Assembly: GCA_948146395.1 (NCBI GenBank) | Contig: OX411559.1 | Coordinates: 27,533,208-27,597,207, forward strand | From: Fragum whitleyi | Taxonomy: Eukaryota > Mollusca > Bivalvia > Cardiida > Cardiidae | Direction of reading: 5' to 3' | Length of the DNA: 64,000 nt | In this document: positions 45,067 to 55,060 of the stretch, piece after piece | Layout: each line of letters opens with the position of its first letter | Position numbering within the stretch: the stretch's first letter is position 1 | Made by a program: the position numbers and the translations under genes | Notes under the pieces: generated by a model | The model's database searches: none | Told to the model about the DNA's origin: nothing | The model's input: the letters and a program-made list of their open reading frames with translations, nothing else

Positions 45067-45542
45067 AAAACGGCCTTTATCGCCCTAAGTTTCAAAAGTT
45101 CTAGTCTATGCTCCCTTTAGGGGAGATAACTAGAGTCAAAATGGCTGCGCCCTGGACGAATGAATTTTGAAACTTTGACATTTTTCATTATTAGCCTTCT
45201 CATGGGTTTTAGCTGTGCAAAGACATAATTCAACAGAGAAGAAAGATACTGCGTCGATTTTGATGATTGCAATGCATACAAAAAATAAGACGTTAAACGC
45301 GTCAGGACCATTGAACAGTTGAACAGTGTTGAATTTCTAAACAGGGCTTGCAGATCCAAAGTTTGTCACAAGTGCGCATGGTTTGTCAGTAAAGGTTATT
45401 CAGTCATAATGCGTGAAGTCGTGAATTAGAAAAGACCTAACGTTTTATTGAGCTGTTCTTGCAGAAAGGATGAAGATTGGTTTCTAATCATTAAAAAATG
45501 GGATTACCTTTCTCACAGAATTTCTGTTTGAGCTGAGATAAA
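45067..45542 (+). promoter_or_regulatory. Upstream region and probable 5' UTR of SLC25A51
   Basis: The segment is somewhat less AT-rich than its surroundings, includes AAAATGGCTGCGCCCTGG near 45138, and precedes the carrier start codon. A good 3' splice site (TTACCTTTCTCACAG) ends at 45518, which would put the coding sequence in an exon starting at 45519 with a non-coding exon upstream. The promoter itself is inferred from position only. Confidence 0.35.
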
Positions 45543-46442
45543 ATGACTGCCTGTGATAATCAAGAAGACAAACATACAGGCCTGTTAGTCTTAGAATGGA
45601 CACAACAGTTTAAGAGACCTGAGTTTGTATGTGGATGGGGTGCTGCTTTTGTTAATATTTGTGTGACATTCCCTATTAATAAGATCATGTTTCGACAGCA
45701 GCTGTATGGGGTAAGCACATTACGAGCCATAAGACAACTCCAGAAGGAAGGTTTTACCACAATGTATAGAGGTCTTTCGCTGCCATTGCTTCAGAAAACA
45801 ACATCAATGTCTTTGATGTTTGGACTCTACCATGAATTTTATCGCAAGCTGAACACAGCCTTTCCCAAATTTTCTGACCCTGTGAACAAAGTGACAGCTG
45901 CCATGATGGCAGGCACTGTTGAAGCAATTCTTACACCATTTGAAAGAATTCAAGTGTTAATGCAAGATAAAAACTACCATAATAGATTCAACAATCCTTT
46001 GGATGCAGCTAAACAATTAAGACAATATGGGTTACATGAGTTTTATCGTGGACAAACTGCTATTCTTCTTAGGAATGGACCCAGTAATGTATTTTTCTTT
46101 CTCGGAAGGGACTATCTTGCTCTTGCTTATCCAAAAGATGGGACAGCAAGTCAAAAAGTGTTTCTTGATTTTTTTGCGGGTGCTTGTTTAGGGTCATTAA
46201 TAAGTACAATATTTTATCCCCTAAATGTTGTAAAAGTAAGAATGCAGTCAAAAGTTGGTGGTAGTCATTGTAAAGTTACTTCTACCTCTAGACTGATATT
46301 CAAAGAGAGAAATTTCAGCATAAAGAAAATGTTTCGAGGTGTTCATGTAAACTATACTCGCTCATTTATTTCATGGGGCATTGTGAATGCAACCTATGAG
46401 TTTCTTATGAAAATATTTTTTACTGATGAATGTCAAAGCTGA
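45543..46442 (+). CDS. SLC25A51: Mitochondrial NAD+ carrier, SLC25A51-like
   Basis: A complete 299-residue single-exon frame with ATG start and TGA stop. It is a mitochondrial carrier: three repeats of about 95 residues with signature segments PINKIMFRQQLYG (44-56), PFERIQVLMQD (132-142) and PLNVVKVRMQS (226-236). The first signature lacks the usual acidic residue (PxxK with N), as in SLC25A51/52. Other matches to that subfamily are QKTTSMSLMFGLY, RNGPSNVFFF, FRGVHVNYTRSFISWGI and NATYEFLMK near the end. Human SLC25A51 imports NAD+ across the inner mitochondrial membrane and has a similar length and an uninterrupted coding sequence. Six membrane helices are expected. Both flanks are repeats (fold-back element upstream, repeat-rich DNA downstream), so no operon-like or paired gene is seen. 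NAD+ as substrate is inferred from family resemblance. Confidence 0.92.
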   Translation: MTACDNQEDKHTGLLVLEWTQQFKRPEFVCGWGAAFVNICVTFPINKIMFRQQLYGVSTLRAIRQLQKEGFTTMYRGLSLPLLQKTTSMSLMFGLYHEFYRKLNTAFPKFSDPVNKVTAAMMAGTVEAILTPFERIQVLMQDKNYHNRFNNPLDAAKQLRQYGLHEFYRGQTAILLRNGPSNVFFFLGRDYLALAYPKDGTASQKVFLDFFAGACLGSLISTIFYPLNVVKVRMQSKVGGSHCKVTSTSRLIFKERNFSIKKMFRGVHVNYTRSFISWGIVNATYEFLMKIFFTDECQS

Positions 46443-46489
46443 ATCAAGGGCTCAAAACATCATTATTGTAAGGCACCTACAACAGTGTT
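46443..46489 (+). other. Start of SLC25A51 3' UTR
   Basis: Non-coding sequence follows the stop codon. A definite poly(A) site was not found; an AATAAA occurs at 47837-47842, beyond two repeats. Confidence 0.3.
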
Positions 46490-46840
46490 GCATCAAGCCT
46501 GACTTTTCGCATGGGGTTTTCCACCTGCGGACAAGATTTTTTTACTATGCCACTTGTCTTGTTAACAAGTAAAATACTTGGACAAATATCAGAATGGTAT
46601 TAAACTGATCTTAGAGATTGATTGTCATAATATTAATATCAAAGGGCAAAAAATATTGTTTTTTAATGGAGAAAATGCTTGAGTTCAGCATTTTCTTCTT
46701 TAGAAATAATTTTTTTCTCAATATCGATTGATTTTCTATTTTGATGATATGTTATTTTTGATCCGGTACAAGTAGACAATCATCTTTTACTTGTCTGGGG
46801 ACAAGTGGAGAAATTTGTTATTTCCACATCCCTGCATTAA
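46490..46840. repeat. Dispersed 'ACTTGTCC' repeat, copy 1
   Basis: Contains repeated ACAAGT/ACTTGT words (TTGTTAACAAGTAAAATACTT, ACTTGTCTGGGGACAAGTGG) and a hairpin GAAAATGCTTGAGTTCAGCATTTTC (arms 46671-46679 and 46687-46695). A related copy is at 51220-51595 with GAAAATGCTGG..CCAGCATTTTC and ACTTGTCCCTGGACAAGTG. Probably an old MITE lying in the carrier's 3' region. Confidence 0.5.
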
Positions 46841-47216
46841 GCCTTCAAAATATGTATAAAGTCATCAATACAGTATACACTCAATGATTTCAGGGGAAAA
46901 AAATCAGATCTTTTCAGATTTTTGAAGGTCAATTCTCTTAAAAGAGGGTTAAACACAAGACAGGCAGAATTATAAATGAGTCTAAGAATTGATTCACATA
47001 TTACAAAACAACAAAATTTAATATTCGTTTCAAATTGAATATTTCTTCACCATTTAAGGTAAAATATGAAACATTTCCACATCACAGTGCTAAAACATTG
47101 GAAGAACCTATACAGTTGATCATGCACTTTTATAGGAGATTAATAGTTTGTAGTACTGTGATGTTGCCTTGTTGAGTTCAATTTGATGATGAGCCGGTGG
47201 CTCAGATGAAATGTTT

Positions 47217-47602
47217 TGGTTAAAGCAGCTTGGAAACTACAGGATTTTATGATTGAGAAAACATTGTGAAAAAAGAAGAAATTGTACTGACAAGCAATTT
47301 CTTCTTTTTTCAAGCTATTTTCTACCCTACTGAATGGTTATTTTTATGCCCCCGATAGGGAGGCATCATAAATTTGACTTGTCCGTCCGTCCGTCTGTCT
47401 GTCCGTCATTCCGTCCAAAAACTTTAACATTGGCCATAACTTCTAAATCAAAGCGGTGTCGGGGGCATTGTCATCTTACAGTGACAGCTCTTGTTCAAAT
47501 TAATTCCACTTTAAATTTTCGTCTGCAAAACCTTTGAATTTGGACAGGTCCAAAATTTTGTAAAACAGGAAAGGGTTAGAGCAGCTTGGAAACTACAGGA
47601 AG
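47217..47602 (+). mobile_element. TTAA-type MITE, atypical copy, carrying a nested family C element
   Basis: Homologous to 61088-61308 from ATTTTATGATTGAG to CAGGAAAGGGTT, but its first ~40 bp are replaced. Direct repeats AGCAGCTTGGAAACTACAGG at 47224-47243 and 47580-47599 flank it. A 150-bp family C element (47346-47495) interrupts it exactly between TTATTTTT and CAAATTAATTCC. Confidence 0.65.
47346..47495 (+). mobile_element. Family C pearl/HINE-like element, short copy
   Basis: Begins ATGCCCCCGATAGGGAGGCA and ends GTGACAGCTCTTGTT. The uninterrupted site is visible at 61221-61234 (TTATTTTTCAAATT), which shows precisely what was inserted. Insertion beside T residues is what Helentron-related elements do. 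Confidence 0.7.
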
Positions 47603-48321
47603 GCATTGGTAGATGCACTGGCGAGAATATAACTATTAATTTATGCATAAAACCTTGTACAAACAAAGAGCCAAATTTAGACATATAGCAATAGAAGCAC
47701 GCATGTTTAATGATACTATACACTTCTCTAATTTATTTTGAAAGAACTTAATACCACAATTGAAATTTATTTTATGCCTTTAAATCAATAGATAGTGAGA
47801 TAGGGGCATAAAGTTTTTATTGAGTCTGTCTTTAAAATAAAATTTGCCCAAACTTTCACAATATTTCACATTAATGTTTAAATTCCTACTTCTGGGAGAA
47901 AGGAGTCAAAAGGACTCCAAACTTTAGAAATCAAGGGGTCAAAGCTAAAAACTATGATTGATTATCAAAGACTCATAAGATCACAAGAGCAATTTTCAGC
48001 TTGATAATAACCTCGCATCTGTATTTGCAATAGTGTGATTTTCTAGCTATCAAGGTTCAGGTGAGCAATTAAGGACCATCAAGGTCCACATTACTGCTTT
48101 TGAATTTGTGCTCTAAGAACCTAAAATATCGAAAAATCTAGTCAAAACTTTGATATGCTATTACAAGAAATTCAAGCCTGTGGAGCAACTCAAGCCATTC
48201 ATGGCTTTCTAGTTATTATAGGTATCTTCATGAAACTTGGCATGTGTGTTCACCATCACAAGAGCAATCCAGACTATTAAGGGAGTAACTTAGAAAGCAT
48301 TTTTGTTGTGTTGTGTCCATT
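47603..48321. repeat. Mostly unassigned; short repeat at 48105-48215
   Basis: The segment 48105-48215 (ATCTAGTCAAAACTTTGA and TTCAAGCCTGTGGAGCAACT) recurs at 57395-57505. The rest shows no supported feature. Confidence 0.45.
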
Positions 48322-49617
48322 TTTAGCTCACCTGAGCACGAAGTGCTCATGTGAGCTATTGTGATCACCTTTCCTCCGGCGTCCGTCCGTCGGTCGTGGG
48401 TCGTCGTCCGGCGTACGTCAACAATTTCTTAGCTAAAATCATATCTGTTGGGCTGCCAGGTGCAGAGCACCAGGGGGGAGGGGGTAGTACTTTTGTGAAA
48501 ATTTTGTAATCTTTAACCTTCTTCTTCTTCTGAACCAGGAGCCTGACAGATTTGAATATTGGCATGGATGATCAGCATATGGACCTTTATATAAATAGCT
48601 AAAATCATGAATGTAGATTCTCCAGGTGCGGAGCACCAGGGGGGAGAGGGTAGTACTTTTGTGAAATTTTGTCTTCTTTAACCTTCTTCTTCTTCTGAAC
48701 CACAAGCCCTACAGACTTGAAAATTGGCATGGAAGATCAGCTCATAGACCTTAATTAAAATAGCTAAAATCATGACTGTAATGCCACCAGGTGCGGAGCA
48801 CCAGGGGGGGAAGGGGTAGTACTTTTGTGAAAATTTTGTAATTTTAACCTTCATCTTCTAATGAACCAGGAGCCCTACAGACTTCAATATTGGCATGGAT
48901 GATAAGCATATGGATCTAAAATAAAAAAGCTAAAATCATGAATTTAGGGCCAGCAGATGCGGAGCATTAGGGGGGAGGGGGTAGTACTTTGGATCAATTT
49001 TGAAATCTTTAACCTTATTCTTCTCCTGGATCAGGAACCCTATATACTTGAAAATTATCATGGTGATCAATATATTGACATTAACAAAAAAAGCTAAAAT
49101 CATGACTGTAGGGTCACCAGGTGCTGAGTGTCTTGGGGAGGGGGTAGTACTTTGGATCATTTTTGAAATCTTTAAACTTCTTCTAATGAACCATGAGTCC
49201 TACAGACTTGAAAATTGGCATGGATGATCAGCATATGGACATTAATTGAATTAGCTAAAATCATGACTGTAGATTCACCAGGTGCAGAGCATCTTGGGGG
49301 AGGGGGAGTGCTTTGTTGAGAATTTTGAATCCCTACAGCCTTTATATTTGACATGTATTGATCAACTCATTAAAGAAAACTTTAAAAGTCTCAGACTTAG
49401 CCTATATATCTGGCATAGATTAGCTGATCACAGACCTTTTATGAAAAAAAGCTTAAATAAATAATGACCAGGGGAGGAGCAGAGGGGGGGGGGATTATTT
49501 CAAATGTTATCTGATTGAATAAGTGAAAATCTCTTTTTCTGTGGTTGCATGGACATACCTAGGTAATGAAGCTGTTTTCTTAGGTGAGCAACCCAGGGCC
49601 AACGGCCCTCTTGTTTT
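48322..49617 (+). mobile_element. Family A pearl/HINE-like element with six ~165-bp tandem units
   Basis: Begins TTTTAGCTCACCTGAGCACG with a GAGCACGAAGTGCTC stem-loop and ends GGCCAACGGCCCTCTTGTTTT (hairpin GGGCC..GGCCC). Six units, each with GCTAAAATCATGACTGTAG, CACCAGGTGC(G/A)GAGCACCAG, a G-run, GGTAGTACTTTTG and ATTGGCATGGATGATCAGCA, start near 48430, 48598, 48763, 48928, 49092 and 49253; a decayed seventh follows. Proline-rich frames on the minus strand come from these repeats. The architecture fits bivalve 'pearl' elements, now viewed as Helentron-associated. Confidence 0.85.
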
Positions 49618-49999
49618 ACTTAGATTTTATGTATTATCCTGAACCTGCAGCCAAACATTGGCAACTGTGGACGGTGCTCTTGTTTCTCTTTATACTTTAG
49701 TCAAGGTCTTCTGGCAATGTTAAAAAAGGTCTTGTTTCTATATCATTTGTTGGAAGAGGTATTTGGTTAAAAGAAAATCATCTTGTTACAAGTTCATTAA
49801 ATGCAAAATGACATAGCTCCAAGCACATTAAGTTGAATAGGGATACATTTTCCCCTTATATCTCTTATGTTCCTTTTTGATTGAATTCCATAAGTTTTTA
49901 ATTATTTTTTGTTAGTTTTATCAATGTTAAACAGAAAAGCTTAATTATGTTAAGCACAAGTTCCTGAAGTTTTGTCCTATTCCATGAATCATTGTGATA
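49618..49999. other. No gene seen
   Basis: No feature recognised. Confidence 0.35.
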
Positions 50000-50850
50000 A
50001 TTATTTTGTATAGCCTCTACCATGAAATGGCTAAAGGCATAAAGAGTTAAGCCTGTCTGTGTTTAACTGTGTGCTTGTGTGACTGCGGGTGTGGCAGTGT
50101 CCCATTCTTGTCAGGAGCATTACTTCTAAATAATGATGGGTTTCAAAATAACGTGGCATAGCTGTTCTCCTGAGTGTGTGCTATTTTCATGCCAAGAATA
50201 AGAATGCATCAAGATATACCAAGGTCAAGGTCACAACTTAAGGTTGGGTGGGTTGAGGGTGAAGGTCAGTACACAAACATGTGTCCAGAGAATATATCCT
50301 ACATATTTAGATAGATTTTGAAATAATTTGACAGAGTTGTTGCTCTAAATGAGTACAAGTGTCAAGAAAAGAGTTTGTTCAGATACATCCAAGGTCAAGA
50401 TCACTGTTGAAGGTCAAATGATAAAATTAAGTCTTGTGAGCAAATCTTCTCATCCGCTAAACACACAAAGTGTTTGTCTGGGTACATCTGAGGTGAAGGT
50501 CACAGCTTAAGGTTAAAGGATAAAATTGACCTGAGCATATTTCCAACATTTGGGAATGGATTTCAAAATAACTTTACATTATTGTCCCCTTTGATGATGC
50601 TAGGGTCATTTGAAGGATTTTTTGTATACGTCTATGGTCAAGGTCACAACCGAATGTCAAACAATAAATATCGTCTTGTCTAGAGCATATATTTTCTACA
50701 TCTATACTTGATTGCAATATAACAAGTGCTCATGTTTGATCCTTGAACCAATGTTTTGACCCTCAAAAGTATGCTTCAGGGGTCATTTTGACCCACTGAA
50801 TTGCCATTGGTGCAACCTTTGCAAAATAAAAGATTACATAAATCAAGTAT
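50000..50850 (+). repeat. Diverged tandem repeat rich in AAGGTCA
   Basis: Phrases CCAAGGTCAAGGTCACAACT, TCCAAGGTCAAGATCACTG, CTGAGGTGAAGGTCACAGCTT and ATGGTCAAGGTCACAACC recur at about 50218, 50388, 50497 and 50635, with a period near 110-170 bp. It is probably another pearl-like family. No gene. Confidence 0.5.
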
Positions 50851-51219
50851 TTTCATCATTCTGTAATGAGGGATCTATGTAAATTAATCAACGTAGACAA
50901 TTAAGGTCTATAGACACTTCATTGTTTATCTTGATTCATTTAAATGGCTCACTTTCACTGTTCACTGTTATATCTAGAAATGTTTATATAATTTATGATA
51001 TAATATATAATTTATATAATCTCTCTTTTTGACCCCTTCAAAACCATATTTAACACCAACAATCTTATGGTCAAAGGGCCAATCACTCTTGAATTTGAAA
51101 AGCTGACACAAGTCCTGATAATTTTGGGCAGTTGTTTCCCTTGATTAGTATAAAACTCATCTCAAAGACTGATCAAGTACTCTGAAGATGGCAATATTTT
51201 GTCCGGGCATCCATGTCTG

Positions 51220-51595
51220 GCACCAGGGGTGTGGAGAAATACGTTTTCTCTACTTGTCCCTGGACAAGTGAAACATAATTTTCAACTTGTCCAGGATCAA
51301 CATGAACTTGTCCCCAAAAATGAGAACAGATAAATTTAGAGAATAGAGAAATTATTGATTTTTAAAAAAAAGAAAATGCTGGAACCCAGCATTTTCTTCA
51401 TTGAAAAGCAATACTTTCTACCTTTTGATACAAACATTTGGCTGATTAATCTCTTACCTCTATTAAGTACCATTCAAGATATGTCCTCGATTAATTGTCT
51501 ATGGATAAGTGGCAAAGAAATATGTACTTGTCCACTGGTAGAAAAACCTGTGTCAGACAAGTTGGGCATGGGAATTCAACAGCCCTGGGCATATT
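51220..51595. repeat. Dispersed 'ACTTGTCC' repeat, copy 2
   Basis: Several ACTTGTCC/GGACAAGT words and a hairpin at 51372-51396 with GAAAATGCTGG/CCAGCATTTTC. Related to 46490-46840. Confidence 0.5.
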
Positions 51596-51743
51596 TCTAG
51601 TGTAGGTTAGTTTAGGCTACTATAGCATGACAACTGATTGTAGGCAATAAAGTTGGTTTGTGATGACATTAATTATGAAAGCAAATTAAGGATTAAGGGC
51701 ATTTAATTATCATTGTAAGTTCCTGTATATTTATTTATTCATT

Positions 51744-51825
51744 TTGAACCCAGAATATTCCTACTTTGTCAGGAGGTATAGACAAAGATCAGCCTGCACA
51801 TATGTACAGTCTATGCTAAGTGTAT
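51744..51825. mobile_element. Partial MITE of the 12888/8205 family
   Basis: Text TTGAACCCAGAATATTCCTA followed by GTCAGGAGGTATAGAC and TGCACATATGTACAGTC matches the left half of the 12888 element in order. Confidence 0.55.
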
Positions 51826-52316
51826 ACCGCCACAGAAATAAAAAGTGTTTTTTCTCCAAACTAAATGATGGTTTTCAAATTAATTCCGCTTGAATGATAC
51901 ATGAGCAACCTTATTTCTGACCACAATTTTTCTTTTTTAAAAAATGAGGTTATGGAAAATGTGACTAGGCATTCCTGTTAATATTATATATATCAGGATT
52001 TTATAGTTGAAATGTAAAAATGATTTTCTATAAATCTAGTTTATGGTTTTCAACCAAATTTCACTGTAATGGTACTGTGTGGCTCTTCATAACCCACAAA
52101 TAATTATTTTGGGTAAATGACAACAATATTTGCGTTGGAAGATGTCAATTTCATTTATAAAAATTCATGAAATCTTATTCGTGAAAATAATTTTCTCTGC
52201 AAGAAATGGATTGCAACCAAATTTTATAGGAATTATTATCTGAGTAATTTATTTTATCTTACTCAGAAAAAGTATTTTCTTCAGATGGAAAAAAAGCCTT
52301 TTATTGTTATTTCATA
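51826..52316. other. No gene seen
   Basis: No feature recognised. Confidence 0.35.
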
Positions 52317-52483
52317 CAGTCCAACCTGTCTTAGGGGCCACCTGTATTCAGCAAGTAAACTGTATTAAGCAAGACACCATCGAGTTTCCTAAAGTAAAAT
52401 TAACCTGTATTAAACAAGCACCTGTCTTAAGCAATTATCTTTTTGAATGTCTCTTAGATACTTGCTTAATACAGATTTGACTG
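52317..52483. mobile_element. Tc1/mariner-type MITE with TA flanks
   Basis: Starts CAGTCCAACCTGTCTTA and ends TAATACAGATTTGACTG, imperfectly inverted, with TA on both sides (52315-52316 and 52484-52485). Length 167 bp. The interior has repeated ACCTGTATTAANCAAG words. Non-autonomous. Confidence 0.7.
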
Positions 52484-52526
52484 TATAATATGGAAAACTT
52501 CATGCAAAACTTTGTTTTGCGTGTGG

Positions 52527-53890
52527 TTTTTAGCTCCACTGGCTGAAAGCCACTGGGGCTATTGTCTTGGCGTCGTGTCCGTCATGCGTCCGTCCATCCA
52601 TGTGTCTGTGCGTTCGTGCGTCCAATCACAAACTTTTTCTTTAAAAATCTTCTCCTCAGAAACTACTGGTTGAATTTCAACCAAACTTCACAGGAATGAT
52701 CCTTGGGTGACCCTCTTTCAAAGTTGTTCAAGAAATTTTGATCCAATGAAAAACATGGATTTTATAGGTGTGGCTTATTTCCAAATATGGTAAAAAGTGA
52801 GGTTTCTCAGATTCTAACTGATGGATACCAATCAAATTTTACATGAACGATCCTTGGGTAACCCTTTATCAGTCTACAAAAAAATTGTGATCGGATGGAA
52901 AATATGCATTTTGTGGGCAGAGGTCATTTCTCTATATGTTATATAGTGAAAACTTTCAAAATCATTTTCTCAGAATCTAATTGATGGATATCAACTTAAT
53001 TTTACTTGAATGATCCTTGAGTGACCCTTTATCAGTCTTTTAAAAATAATTGTGATCGGATGAAAAATATGTATTTTATGGGCGGAGGTCATTTCTCTAA
53101 ATGTTATATAGTGGAAATTTTGAAAATCATTTTCTCAGAATGTAATGGACGGATATCAACCAAATTTCACTGGAATATTTCCCGAGTAACCCTTTATCAG
53201 TCTACCAAAAATTATTGTGATCAGATGAAAAATATATATTTTATGGGCGGAGGTCATTTCTCAATATGTTATATAGTGGAAACTTTGAAAATCAGTTTCT
53301 CAAATGCAACTGATGGATTTCAATCAAACTTTTTATGCCCCCGGATCGATAGATCGGGGGCATATTGTTTTACTCATGTCCGTCTGTCTGTCTGTCCGTC
53401 TGTCTGTCCGTCCGTCTGTCTGTCCGTCTGTCGGAAAACTTAACCTTGCCAATATCTTCAAGCCTATTCAAGATACAAAGCTAATATTTGGCATGATGAT
53501 AGATCTTTATGATCCGCATCTGCTGGTACCAAAGTCAAGGTCATGTGACAAGGTCAAGGTCATCAGTCAAGGTCAAACGTCCGAAAACTTAACCCGAAAA
53601 CTTAATCTTGCCAATATCTTCAAGCCTTTTCAGGATACAAAGCTAATATTTGGCATGATGATAGATCTCAATGATCCGCATCCGCTGGTACCAAAGTCAA
53701 GGTCATGTGACAAGGTCAAGGTCATCTGTCAAGGTCAAACTTTGAAAAAAAAATGCTGTTACGGGGGCATTCGTGTTTCACAAACACATCTTGTTTTTGG
53801 TATGATCTTTGGGTGACCCATTATCATGCAGCCAAAATTATTTTGATTGGATGAAAAACATGTCCTTTATGGGCGGAGGTCATTTCTCTA
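52527..53890 (+). mobile_element. Family B element with 164-bp tandem units, interrupted
   Basis: Begins TTTTTAGCTCCACTGGCTGAA with hairpin CACTGGCTGAAAGCCACTG. Core units carry GTGACCCTTTATCAGTCT and TTTATGGGCGGAGGTCATTT; the markers at 52855, 53019 and 53183 are exactly 164 bp apart. Family C (53335-53795) is inserted in the last unit, after which the unit resumes (GGGTGACCCATTATCATGCA). The far end is lost at the start of the duplicated segment at 53891. Open frames of up to 170 codons here are repeat read-through. Confidence 0.8.
53335..53795 (+). mobile_element. Family C pearl/HINE-like element, two core units
   Basis: Begins ATGCCCCCGGATCGATAGAT with a CCCCCGATC..GATCGGGGG hairpin and a CTGTCTGTCCGT run, and ends GTGTTTCACAAACACATCTTGTT. 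Two nearly identical core units (AACTTAA(C/T)CTTGCCAATATC and AGGTCATGTGACAAGGTCAA) start near 53437 and 53596. Each carries three TCAAGGTCA words (first unit at 53535, 53554 and 53567). Confidence 0.75.
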
Positions 53891-55060
53891 TATTTTTAAG
53901 TCGCTTGCGCTCGCGCTGCGACTTATTGTGGCCGTACGAAGTTTTCTGGACAGGTCAAAGGTCAAAGACAGACCTCTTAACGTCTTCTGTATTTCTGTTT
54001 TGAGACAAAGTAGATCTCTGATTTCTTGTCCGCACTTTATGGTAATAAACATAACGAAATAATGCCACATTTTGCGATCGTATGAAAGTTGTAGAAGAAA
54101 TATACGTCATATTTCTTAAACGCCATATGAGGCAGAGAAAGAATTTCAAAAAACAAAAACTAACAAACAAAAACACCGTAACCACACCTGTTTAATATGC
54201 AGTTACGAGTTTTTTCGTAAACCATTGAAAAAATAGTGCACTACGCGCAGTAATACAGACGCGTTTCAGAAAAAGAATAACATCGGTTTTCAACGAAAAA
54301 CTCGTAACCACAATTTGTTTTCATATACAGTTAAGGGGTTTTCGTTGAATGCAGGGCTCTCGGAAACGACAGTAGTGTCGCCTGAGACGACAACTTTTCT
54401 CAGCGGACGACAAAAAATGCTATCAAAGGATTCCACCGGACGACAAGTTTTTCTAAGGCACGCGTCCCGACTTATAACCTCTCGGCTGTGTATGTATTTG
54501 ATTGTTTACGTAAGTTAGGCTAACTGTCGCGTGAAGAATCGATAATAGCCATATCTGAAGTCCGATAGATGGGCGCGGTAGGCGTGGCGTTAATTGACGC
54601 CAACAGCCAATCGTAATCGGTTATTCGTAGACCTTGTAGGCGGAGCCTGACTATCAATGAATTGAATCTAGACTCTGCCCGACAATGTGTTTTGGCGATT
54701 GTTAGGCATAAACGAAACACGTGAACTATTAATATATTGATCGAAGCAGTTGATTCACTAATTATATACCGGTAATTGAATTCGAGCAGGGCCCCAATTT
54801 AGACGAAGACAATCGTAAGACAACATAATTGACCCGATTTGTTCGTAACAAGTAAATAATTAGTCCGTGTCCTTCGAACTGTCCCGAATCTCTTTTACCT
54901 TTTTTAAAATCGGTATTTTGACTTAAAACAATTATTTAATTAAGAAATGTTCCCCCCCCCAAAAAAAAACAAAAAAAACACGAAACGAATTACCACTACC
55001 GGTGAATCTCTGAAACGCCGTGCATGTGCTTAATTCCGTCGGATACCGTATTTCGAACAT
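53891..55060. repeat. 1.17-kb duplicated segment, copy 1
   Basis: Collinear with 61888-63781: both start TATTTTTAAGTCGCTTGCGC and end TATTTCGAACAT. Most of the length is nearly identical. An internal piece differs: 54345-54440 here has two ACGACA-rich stretches (GACGACAACTTTTCTCAGCG), while copy 2 has GTTCGCGCATGCGCAGTAAT. The segment holds CCAAT-like text (CAGCCAATCG) and, at 53952-53964, AGGTCAAAGGTCA. No protein-coding exon is clear. It could be a transposable element or a duplicated regulatory/promoter segment. Confidence 0.8.

Noticed and set aside
45117..45359. 80-codon minus-strand frame upstream of SLC25A51
   Set aside because: Lies antisense in the presumed promoter region, without domain or splice support.
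48365..49464. Proline-rich minus-strand frames with PLPPGA-like repeats
   Set aside because: They arise from the 165-bp tandem units of a pearl-like element; frames change from unit to unit.
53021..53816. Open frames of 140 and 170 codons
   Set aside because: They run through tandem repeats and the CTGTCTGTCCGT run of families B and C; no domain.
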